Shown: positions 7,835 to 14,045 of the stretch, piece after piece
Layout: each line of letters opens with the position of its first letter
How positions within the stretch are numbered: position 1 is the first letter of the stretch
NCBI GenBank assembly: GCA_016699775.1
Contig: CP065010.1
Coordinates: forward strand, 310,001-374,000
DNA: 64,000 bases
Source of the DNA: Candidatus Falkowbacteria bacterium
GTDB lineage: Bacteria > Patescibacteriota > Patescibacteriia > Patescibacteriales > Patescibacteriaceae
Direction of reading: 5' to 3'
Notes under the pieces: model-generated
The model's database searches: none
The model's input: the letters and a program-made list of their open reading frames with translations, nothing else
Told to the model about the DNA's origin: nothing
Position numbers and translations under genes: made by a program

Positions 7835-8638
7835 CTACTGAACAGGCAACAGAGATCGAACTTTATCTTTATAAATATGCAGTAAAGAAAGAATAATGAA
7901 AAGAAAAGGAATCAAAGTGATCAAACTAGCTTCAACGTATATATTAAAAATAATGATACTTAGTAATATAAGCGGTAAAGCAAACTTAGCTATAGTTGTT
8001 GCCCATGGTTTTTTATATAAAAGTGGGTAAAGAGTAGGTAATGCAAACATAGAAACTATTCCATGGTCAAATAAATAATCTTTATCAAATGTTGGATTAA
8101 TTATGAGTCCTATGAAGATACTTAAGCATATAAGTAAAATAGAATAGCAGGAGCCTAAAATAAAAAGTCTAAGCAATCTCGGTCCATTTATTCTATGTGT
8201 AAACTTTATTGTGTTTCTTTTAAAAAGAAAGATAACTTTTTGCGCGAAAAGAAGTAAAAGAAAAATTATCACAAAAGTCAATAGAAAGAGAAAAGATAAT
8301 AGATTGTCTATTGATAAACCTTGACGAAAATCCAAGGAAGAAATGGTGATTATTAGTTCGGGTATGATAAATAATATAAGAAAGAAAATACGAAGTTTTA
8401 AATCAGTTTTATTGCCCAAAAAGGTGTGTCGATAGATATAAAAATATAATAGTATTAAAATTGCAACAGAGGAGACAATATATAAAATTATACCTACGAG
8501 GTTTGCGGTGTTATTGCCTATTTCTCTCAGGAATGTAGGAAAAAAATAAGAGAATATCAATATTATTCCGAGTATGTATAGTGCAAATATCCAAAAAAAA
8601 GCTTTTATGCAAAAGGCAAGTACTTGATTATTTTTCAT
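7835..8638 (-). CDS. Polytopic membrane protein, unknown
   Basis: A 267-residue hydrophobic protein with about eight predicted membrane helices (for example residues 10-32, 45-67, 85-100, 112-133, 155-176, 190-208, 215-232, 235-255). Loops are short and basic (RHTFLGNKTDLKLR; LFKRNTIKFTHRINGPR). I do not recognise a family or catalytic residue. It is convergent with dinB, with a 12-base gap and no obvious shared terminator. ATG 8638 is the only good start. Function unknown. Confidence 0.6.
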   Translation of the reverse strand: MKNNQVLAFCIKAFFWIFALYILGIILIFSYFFPTFLREIGNNTANLVGIILYIVSSVAILILLYFYIYRHTFLGNKTDLKLRIFFLILFIIPELIITISSLDFRQGLSIDNLLSFLFLLTFVIIFLLLLFAQKVIFLFKRNTIKFTHRINGPRLLRLFILGSCYSILLICLSIFIGLIINPTFDKDYLFDHGIVSMFALPTLYPLLYKKPWATTIAKFALPLILLSIIIFNIYVEASLITLIPFLFIILSLLHIYKDKVRSLLPVQ

Positions 8639-8693
8639 ATTATTATTATAGACCTATTTTTACTTAGAAACTAGTATAGATATGGAAATACAC

Positions 8694-8699
8694 TATAAT
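8694..8699 (+). promoter_or_regulatory. TATAAT -10 element before the APH-like gene
   Basis: Consensus TATAAT, 17 bases before ATG 8716, with no clear -35 box. A start near 8706 would leave a leader of about ten bases. Confidence 0.4.
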
Positions 8700-8715
8700 C
8701 TGCTAGAATTTCTAT

Positions 8716-9543
8716 ATGAAAATTATTAAAGAATTACCAGGAGCTTATAGCTCTAAAGTTGAGTTGGTGGAGATAGATAGCCAACAGTACGTTTTGAAAA
8801 CTGCTGATTTGGAAGAGATTTCCAATGAGATATTTTTTAATAAAACAATAAGTGATAATGGTTTACCTGCTTTAAAAATAATAAAAAATACTAGTCTATT
8901 AAAAAACCAGATATTAATGGAGTATATTGAAGGTTCACCAGAACTTGAGAAGCACCGCACGGTGGAAAATTATATTAGTTGGGGTGAAGTGACAAAAAAA
9001 ATGCATAGTATTATTTCTCCAAAGCCGTATAAGGTTAATGAAGAAGGGAAGCTAGTAGAGGTTAAGTGGCCAGAGTTTATTGAAGAAGAAATAAAGGCAG
9101 CTGTTTTACGCCAGCAAGAGCGAAATACTAATTTAGATTCAAGATTTATTGATGAGGTTGTACAATTTATTCGACCAGTAGTAAATATAAAGCATGATAG
9201 CTTTTCCCTTGTTCATAGTGATTTACATTCTAATAATGTTTTGATTACAGAACGAGGATCAATTCTATTTGATAAGGGTTCTAATATTATGTACGGAGAT
9301 CCGTTATATGATTTGGCACAAACTGGAATTTCATTTCAAGTGGGATTAAATTCCGAGAAAGAGAACGAGGAAACAGCAAAATTATTGTTAGCTTTTATTA
9401 CAGGCTATGGAATGGATTTTATTAAGAAGGATGAAAAGTTATTCGCTCGGTATATAGCGCTTCGAGCTTTGAGAAACCACCCTAATATTTTTGAACCCTA
9501 TCTAGTGGAATTACTAAAATCAATTCTTAATAAATATACGTAG
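8716..9543 (+). CDS. Aminoglycoside phosphotransferase-family kinase
   Basis: Small-molecule kinase of the APH/choline-kinase fold; the substrate is unknown. The N-lobe has QYVLKTADLEEISNEI with the ATP-binding Lys, and LMEYIEGSPELEKH is the hinge. The catalytic loop is LVHSDLHSNNVLI with Asp and Asn in the expected places. The metal-binding segment is FDKGSNIMYGDPLYDLAQ, where the usual Asp-x-Glu is Asp-Lys-Gly; the GDP-x-x-DLA part is intact. It has 275 residues. It stands alone between a membrane protein and a two-component system, so the context gives no substrate. A resistance role should not be assumed. Confidence 0.85.
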   Translation: MKIIKELPGAYSSKVELVEIDSQQYVLKTADLEEISNEIFFNKTISDNGLPALKIIKNTSLLKNQILMEYIEGSPELEKHRTVENYISWGEVTKKMHSIISPKPYKVNEEGKLVEVKWPEFIEEEIKAAVLRQQERNTNLDSRFIDEVVQFIRPVVNIKHDSFSLVHSDLHSNNVLITERGSILFDKGSNIMYGDPLYDLAQTGISFQVGLNSEKENEETAKLLLAFITGYGMDFIKKDEKLFARYIALRALRNHPNIFEPYLVELLKSILNKYT

Positions 9544-9548
9544 ACATA

Positions 9549-9621
9549 AAAAATCACCCCATAGTCCCAGCATCGACAACCAGGAGGGTGGTTGGCAATA
9601 CTGAGGTAATAGGGTGATTTT
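9549..9621. terminator. Long hairpin between convergent units
   Basis: AAAATCACCC (9550-9559) pairs perfectly with GGGTGATTTT (9612-9621). A nested stem CAACC/GGTTG (9577-9581 and 9590-9594) with further pairs such as CAG/CTG fills the interior. The + strand has TTTT after it and the - strand TTTTTT. It probably ends both the 8716 gene and the histidine-kinase operon, but it is far longer than a normal terminator. Confidence 0.6.
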
Positions 9622-9653
9622 CTGTATATTGATACAGAAATAGTAAAAAAAAA

Positions 9654-9926
9654 TTAGAGAAAAGTCAAGACTGAAACGAGGTTAAAAAAGACCCAATTTC
9701 TTTTTGATAATAAAAAATTGACTGTAAGGTCAAGGATTTGATTTACTTCAGAACTCTTGTTTATGTGTTGTGGACAGTCGAAGATTAATGAGGTGCAAAA
9801 AGTATTTTTAAAAGGTTTTGGTGTTGGTGAGTGTGCTGAAAAAGAAAATGATTGGAAGTTTCCTTGTGCTTGCTGCTCAGATTTGATGAAGGTGAGGATG
9901 CTATTGATATAGAAATCTATTTTCAT
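9654..9926 (-). CDS. Hypothetical ORF coupled to the histidine kinase
   Basis: A 90-residue frame whose ATG overlaps the TGA of the histidine kinase (ATGA at 9923-9926), the usual form of translational coupling. It ends shortly before the large hairpin at 9549-9621. The product is not recognisable: polar, with two Cys and a hydrophobic C-terminus (WVFFNLVSVLTFL). Support is positional only. Composition does not decide, and the frame may be chance in an AT-rich 3' region. Confidence 0.35.
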   Translation of the reverse strand: MKIDFYINSILTFIKSEQQAQGNFQSFSFSAHSPTPKPFKNTFCTSLIFDCPQHINKSSEVNQILDLTVNFLLSKRNWVFFNLVSVLTFL

Positions 9927-10987
9927 GCATCGGTTTTATTAGGAAATGTTAAGGTAAAAATAGTTCCAATTTCTTTTTCGCTTTCAACGGTAATTGTTCC
10001 ATTAAATTCATCGGTGATTATTGATTGCACCATAGACAACCCTAATCCCATGCCTTTTGATGATGGCTTAGTTGAGAAAAATGGATTAAAAATTTGCGGA
10101 AGTATTTTTTCATCAATACCACGACCAAAGTCTTTAATCGTCACTATGATATGACTTTCTGTGGCTCTAATGTAAACAGTAATTGAACGCTGGTTTTGTA
10201 ATCGATCAACTGCTTCATAGCTATCAAAAGCATTAGAAACAAGGTTGGTAATAATTTGGTGGAATTTTAAAGCATTGCCAAATAAAAATACTTGTTCTCC
10301 ACCAACGCATTGTAGGTGTATATTGAGCAATGTAGCTCTATGGGAAAAGAGTGTGAAGACTTCTTGAACGGCACCTTGAATTAAAAAGGCAGTAGCAGGC
10401 GCTTCAGTATTAATCTGTTTGCTGATTGTGGAAATTAATGTATCCATTCTTTGACTAGCTTTGACGGCACGGGCTAAATCTTCTTTGACAAGTGGCATAT
10501 CAGGATGAACAGATTCTTGAATATTATTTAAGTTTAAAACAATCGATGTGAGGGGATTAACGAGATCATGAAACAAACCTAAAGATAATCTGCCAAATTC
10601 TGCAAAACGATATAGTTGTAAAATTTTTTTCGCTTGAGCCATTTCAAGTTCCTTGGTTCGTTCCGCGATTGTGATCTCTACGGAATCTTTCCCAGTTCGA
10701 AATTCTTTCTCAGATGTTTGTGTTCGCAATAAAAGTTTTTTAATATTTCTGGTTGAGATCCAGGAAAATAACGTAATAACAAATATAATTATTGAATATT
10801 CAATTAAATTAAGAGTAGGGATGGTCTCACTACACCAGTCTGGAATTATATTATCAACAGATTCTTCATAATCAAAAATAATAAAAATGATAATTGAAAT
10901 TGTAGCTACTATGACTCCGACCTCACTACTATTCAAGATTGAGGGCATAGTAATTAACAGAGCGAAACTGAGAATGATTGCCGGCAA
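9923..10987 (-). CDS. Sensor histidine kinase
   Basis: Membrane sensor kinase partnered with the response regulator upstream. Residues 1-100 hold two or three membrane helices without a recognisable sensor domain. A coiled linker (EITIAERTKELEMAQAKK) leads to the H-box GRLSLGLFHDLVNPLTS, whose His is the phosphorylation site. The ATPase domain has HQIITNLVSNAFDSYEAV (N box), IKDFGRGIDEKILPQIFNPF (G1 and F boxes) and SKGMGLGLSMVQ (G2). The annotated start is a TTG at 10987. The frame stays open and membrane-like for 37 more codons upstream without ATG, GTG or TTG, so the true N-terminus is uncertain. Confidence 0.9.
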   Translation of the reverse strand: MPAIILSFALLITMPSILNSSEVGVIVATISIIIFIIFDYEESVDNIIPDWCSETIPTLNLIEYSIIIFVITLFSWISTRNIKKLLLRTQTSEKEFRTGKDSVEITIAERTKELEMAQAKKILQLYRFAEFGRLSLGLFHDLVNPLTSIVLNLNNIQESVHPDMPLVKEDLARAVKASQRMDTLISTISKQINTEAPATAFLIQGAVQEVFTLFSHRATLLNIHLQCVGGEQVFLFGNALKFHQIITNLVSNAFDSYEAVDRLQNQRSITVYIRATESHIIVTIKDFGRGIDEKILPQIFNPFFSTKPSSKGMGLGLSMVQSIITDEFNGTITVESEKEIGTIFTLTFPNKTDA

Positions 10988-11147
10988 GATATTGCCCCAA
11001 AGATAGGCACCATAGACGTGCTTATAGAATATAAAATTATGAGTGAGTATGAAGCTAATGAATGTTCTATATATCCTTCGACTAGAGATATATGAATACT
11101 ATACTAGATAGGTATTCAAGAAAAAGTAAAGATTTAGTAAAGTTTTT

Positions 11148-11810
11148 TTAAGCGATTTTATAGCCTCTACCTGGCACACTAATAATGTAATTAGTACGTG
11201 GAGTATTAATCTTTTTTCTTAGGTTTAATATATGAGTTTCAATGGTTTTGGAAAATAAGTCTCCTTCAATATCCCAGACATGCTCAATAATCATACCGCG
11301 CGAGACAACGGAGCCTCTGTGTCTTAAGAGTAGCTCAAGGAGAGCAAATTCTTTGCGAGTTAAATGAATGAGTTTTTTACCACGTCTAACTTCGTAGGTA
11401 GTAGTATTGAGCGTGATATCACCAACTGATAGACAAGTTTCTTGTATGGTTTGGGGTCGACGTAGAATTGCTTTAACACGTGAAAGTAATTCGGAATACG
11501 AAAATGGTTTTGTAAGATAGTCATCGGCACCAGCGTTTAAAAAATTAATTTTATCATCTGTCTCTGATTTCACCGATAATAATAGAATCGGGACGCGATG
11601 ACCTTTTTCTCGTAATACTGTGCAAATCTCTATTCCGCTTTTACGAGGTAGAACATTATCAAGAATTATTAGATCATACGGATTAGTCTCTGCTAGAAAC
11701 AAACCTTTTTCTCCATCCAAAGCACTGTCAACGGCAAAAGATTCTCGTTCAAGCGCAGGAACAAGAAAATCGATGATTTCTGTATTGTCATCAATAACAA
11801 GTAATCTCAT
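11148..11810 (-). CDS. Response regulator, OmpR/PhoB family
   Basis: DNA-binding response regulator of 220 residues from ATG 11810. The receiver domain has the acidic pair in LLVIDDNTEI, the phospho-acceptor Asp in YDLIILDNVLPRKSG, the Thr/Ser switch in ILLLSVKSETD and the Lys in YLTKPFSYSELL. The winged-helix domain from about 125 shows LTRKEFALLELLLRHRGSVV, IIEHVWD and SVPGRGYKIA at the end, all typical of OmpR/PhoB. It is first in the operon with the histidine kinase, after a TATAAT promoter. Confidence 0.95.
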   Translation of the reverse strand: MRLLVIDDNTEIIDFLVPALERESFAVDSALDGEKGLFLAETNPYDLIILDNVLPRKSGIEICTVLREKGHRVPILLLSVKSETDDKINFLNAGADDYLTKPFSYSELLSRVKAILRRPQTIQETCLSVGDITLNTTTYEVRRGKKLIHLTRKEFALLELLLRHRGSVVSRGMIIEHVWDIEGDLFSKTIETHILNLRKKINTPRTNYIISVPGRGYKIA

Positions 11811-11839
11811 ATTCAATATTATTATAATAATTGACTTTT

Positions 11840-11867
11840 ATTATAACGACTATTATTTTTCTGTCCA
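11840..11867 (-). promoter_or_regulatory. Promoter of the two-component operon
   Basis: On the - strand, TGGACA (11862-11867), 16 bases, TATAAT (11840-11845). The start near 11833 gives a leader of about 23 bases before ATG 11810. Confidence 0.6.
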
Positions 11868-11878
11868 TAATTTCTATC

Positions 11879-11907
11879 TTTATTCTCATCCCTTGCCATG
11901 CTATACT
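11879..11907 (+). promoter_or_regulatory. Promoter of the 11914-12240 structured region
   Basis: TTTATT (11879-11884), 17 bases ending TGC, then TATACT (11902-11907). It points into a gene-free stretch. Confidence 0.5.
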
Positions 11908-11913
11908 AGCCTT

Positions 11914-12240
11914 CTAAGGCAGTTCTTTCTTTTCTTGGCTTCATTACACCTGCAGCAAGTTTTGGAACAGACTAACTACATTGGCATCTTCAATTCTAGG
12001 GACTTTGGTGCCTAGAAGAAGGCTAGGGGGTGAATACCTGTTAGCTTCGTTTATCGGATTCGTCTGAGACCGCGGACTAACAGTGTTTTGTTTCACGTAA
12101 CTGTGTAATAAAACCCCACTGGAAATCGGCCAATACTTGTTTCAGGCTCTGGTGATGCCAGGAAAATAAAGAACGCCGGGCTGTAGTATAATGGTAGTAC
12201 GCGTGCATGGGGTGCACTTTATAAGGATGTTTTTTAACTT
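11914..12240 (+). other. Gene-free structured region, possible large RNA
   Basis: About 330 bases without a convincing reading frame, downstream of a promoter. Helices seen by eye: CTTC-A-ATTCTAGG (11979-11999) with CCTAGAAGAAG (12010-12022), CTGTTAG with CTAACAG enclosing a GTC-TGA-GAC hairpin, and CTGG/CCAG near 12160. The last part contains the 5' half of a tRNA-Pro. The base composition is less AT-rich than the flanks, as for stable RNA. I looked for tmRNA and RNase P hallmarks and found none. It may be an unknown RNA or remains of a lost element. Confidence 0.35.
12177..12218 (+). pseudogene. 5' half of a tRNA-Pro(GGG)-like gene
   Basis: CGGGCTG acceptor strand (C1, as in tRNA-Pro), TA, D-arm GTATAATGGTAGTAC, G26, then stem CGTGC, loop ATGGGGT with anticodon GGG, and stem GCACT. 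The 18 bases over the D-arm are identical to those of the tRNA-Gly at 17186-17256. No T-arm follows. A CTGCCCG at 12283-12289 could pair with the acceptor strand at six of seven positions, but it lies much too far away for a normal tRNA. Confidence 0.45.
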
Positions 12241-12245
12241 AGAAT

Positions 12246-12274
12246 TTGACAAGTTTTTGGAGAAAGTTTATAAT
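12246..12274 (+). promoter_or_regulatory. Perfect consensus sigma-70 promoter
   Basis: TTGACA (12246-12251), 17 bases, TATAAT (12269-12274). Both boxes and spacing are exact consensus. It fires into the 3' end of the convergent NYN gene. Confidence 0.75.
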
Positions 12275-12278
12275 GGAT

Positions 12279-12986
12279 TTACCTGCCCGTGGATACGGGT
12301 GTGCGATCCGCAAGACCTGATGTAATGTCAGGTTTTTGCTTTATTAAAGCTATATATTTTTTAATATTTTGAGCGTTCACAACTAAATCAGCTAGCTCTT
12401 TAAGTTGATGAACTATATTCCCACCTTTAATGATAATAACTTTTTTTCTGTGAGCTTTTACATATCGCAGTAGAGAAACAAAATCAGCATCTCCTGAAAA
12501 TAAACAAATCGTATCATATTTTTGAATCATTCGAATTACATCAACAGTAATCTCCACATCAAAATTACATTTTGGTATTTGAATATATATTCCTTCATTA
12601 TCAATAAGTATTGTCCGGGTATTAGAAGGTAATTCTTGAGAGGTTAAGTGGTGCCTTACTTTTTGAATTTGCTTAGTATACACTCTCGACTTTCCAAATA
12701 TATCACGAACTTTTCTAATAAATCCCAGAGATGAGTAATGTTGTGCATCATGTCCATAATAAAAGCGAACATGATTTGAAAAGATTTCAGTAAAACTTTT
12801 TAGACCTTCAAGACTTATCTCAAGTTTCTGATTTTTTCCAAGGGCAACATTTGAGGCATCTTGCCTATCTGACTCAAACCAATAGTTGACATTGCCGAAA
12901 TCGATAAATGTCATTATTGTGCCAAAGTCCTCAGTAATCCCAAGCTCTTCTTTCACAAACTGACTTTTTAATTCTTGCAAATTCAT
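12279..12986 (-). CDS. NYN domain (LabA/DUF88-type) protein
   Basis: Probable RNase of the PIN-like NYN fold, 235 residues. The marks are TFIDFGNVNYW with the first metal Asp, KCNFDVEITVDVIRM with the central Asp pair, and ICLFSGDADFVSLLRYVKAHRKKVIII, the typical SGDxDF block. Residues 1-20 are a short N-terminal extension. The last 17 residues (TSGLADRTPVSTGR) are encoded across the antisense RNA and its terminator and look unlike the rest of the domain. The original stop may have been earlier. It has no operon partners. Confidence 0.9.
   Translation of the reverse strand: MNLQELKSQFVKEELGITEDFGTIMTFIDFGNVNYWFESDRQDASNVALGKNQKLEISLEGLKSFTEIFSNHVRFYYGHDAQHYSSLGFIRKVRDIFGKSRVYTKQIQKVRHHLTSQELPSNTRTILIDNEGIYIQIPKCNFDVEITVDVIRMIQKYDTICLFSGDADFVSLLRYVKAHRKKVIIIKGGNIVHQLKELADLVVNAQNIKKYIALIKQKPDITSGLADRTPVSTGR
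12281..12340 (+). ncRNA. Candidate 60-base antisense RNA
   Basis: The consensus promoter at 12246-12274 predicts a start near 12281. The only thing before the terminator at 12315-12337 is a short segment with hairpins CCCGT/ACGGG (12286-12290 with 12295-12299) and GCG/CGC. The RNA would be fully complementary to the last 50 bases of the NYN-domain mRNA. No reading frame of note starts in it. Confidence 0.45.
12315..12340 (+). terminator. Terminator inside the NYN gene 3' end
   Basis: ACCTGA (12315-12320) pairs with TCAGGT (12328-12333), followed by TTTTTGCTTTATT on the + strand. No T run exists in the other direction, so it acts on the + strand. Confidence 0.7.
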
Positions 12987-13331
12987 ATGGTATTAATTTT
13001 TTTATTGGTAACATTATAGCATGGATAGAACATTTTATATTGTGATTTTTATTTAGTGGATACTAAATATTTTTTTGCAAATGTAGAGTGTTAGAAATAA
13101 CGAACGAGTAGTAACACTAGGTTTTAATTATGCTTGTATAGTCTGCAATATTCTTTTTTAAAACCTTATCAAATTAACATGAAACATGGTATACTTTTCG
13201 AGTTGAGATGGGTGTCATTAATTCCATGTCAATCCTCAAAAATCCCCAAATTCTTTAATACTATTAAAGATTATATATAATTTCTAACTTATACACATCC
13301 CATTTAGTGGCCTACACGCCTACGTAATTTC
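12987..13331. other. Intergenic stretch before the ftsB-like gene
   Basis: AT-rich, no convincing gene. A weak promoter TTATCA-18-TATACT (13166-13195) faces the next gene, and a hairpin TCTTTAA/TTAAAGA lies in the leader near 13252-13270. Nothing else is seen. Confidence 0.4.
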
Positions 13332-13748
13332 ATGTCATTGTTAAAATCATTATTTTCAAAACAATTTCTATTAACCTTGGTCTTAATTGGACTCTTGGTA
13401 CTTATTTCATTTCCGTTAAGCAAAAATTGGCGTCAGAAAAGATCAATTGATCAAGAAATTAAAGGTCTTGAACTTCAAGCCAAAGAATTAGAGGGAAAAA
13501 ATAATAATCTCAAAAATGTTTTGGATTATATGCAGTCTGATCAGTTTGTAGAGAAAGAAGCTCGGACAAAGTTAAACTATAAAAAAGCCGGGGAATCAGT
13601 GGTTGTGATTGAAGGTCGACCAGGTGAGATTCCGATAACAGTAACATCACCTTTTGAAATTCCACCAGAGCCTCCCAAGATTCCAGAATTACCAGCTACA
13701 ATTAACTTTAATAAGTGGTTAGATTACTTTTTTGCAGTGGAGAAGTAA
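13332..13748 (+). CDS. Septum formation initiator-like protein (FtsB/DivIC)
   Basis: Single-pass membrane protein of 138 residues with the FtsB/DivIC layout: short cytoplasmic start, one membrane helix (residues 12-28, FLLTLVLIGLLVLISFPL), then a coiled coil (QEIKGLELQAKELEGKNNNLKN) and the family end DQFVEKEARTKLNYKKAGESVVV, where the EAR-KL-x-x-GE pattern is typical. A Pro-rich tail of 40 residues follows (EIPPEPPKIPELP). It is expected to act with FtsL and FtsQ in the divisome. It stands near other division genes (ftsE, ftsX). Confidence 0.85.
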   Translation: MSLLKSLFSKQFLLTLVLIGLLVLISFPLSKNWRQKRSIDQEIKGLELQAKELEGKNNNLKNVLDYMQSDQFVEKEARTKLNYKKAGESVVVIEGRPGEIPITVTSPFEIPPEPPKIPELPATINFNKWLDYFFAVEK

Positions 13749-13756
13749 GTATTATG

Positions 13757-13829
13757 AGCCGACCGCGGGACTTGAACCCGCAACCTATAGTTTACGATAC
13801 TATTGCTCTACCAGTTGAGCTAGGTCGGC
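13757..13829 (-). tRNA. tRNA-Thr(CGU)
   Basis: Full cloverleaf on the - strand: acceptor GCCGACC/GGTCGGC, D-arm GCTC...GAGC, anticodon arm ATAGT-ATCGTAA-ACTAT with anticodon CGT (13794-13796), T-arm GCGGG-TTCAAGT-CCCGC. The discriminator is T; CCA is not encoded. A promoter lies just upstream at 13840-13867. Confidence 0.95.
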
Positions 13830-13839
13830 GTAGTTATTG

Positions 13840-13867
13840 ATGATATCAAGGAGGAGGAGATAGTCAA
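13840..13867 (-). promoter_or_regulatory. Promoter of tRNA-Thr
   Basis: On the - strand, TTGACT (13862-13867), 16 bases, TATCAT (13840-13845), about 11 bases before the tRNA 5' end. Confidence 0.6.
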
Positions 13868-14045
13868 GGTGATATATTATGTAAGTGTGAATATTATTTT
13901 TAATTAAGAGCATAGAAAAGTAGGCATATCATTGATATTAATTTTAGTTAATTAAACTATAGTTAGGGAGTATGGTTGTAATAAAATTGAAGTTATGTAC
14001 TGAATTTTATGATATACTAATAGATATTAAACATAATATTATTAT

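Noticed and set aside
8716..9543. Antibiotic-resistance gene
   Set aside because: Only the general kinase fold is shown. The metal-binding segment is altered and the context gives no substrate, so a resistance claim is not supported.
12191..12325. A 44-codon reading frame starting at ATG 12191 across the tRNA-like half and the consensus promoter
   Set aside because: No ribosome site, no family resemblance, and it overlaps better-supported RNA and promoter signals. A frame of this length is expected by chance.
11914..12345. tmRNA or RNase P RNA in the structured region
   Set aside because: No tRNA-like 3' end with a T-arm, no tag frame ending in the usual alanines, and none of the conserved RNase P core segments.
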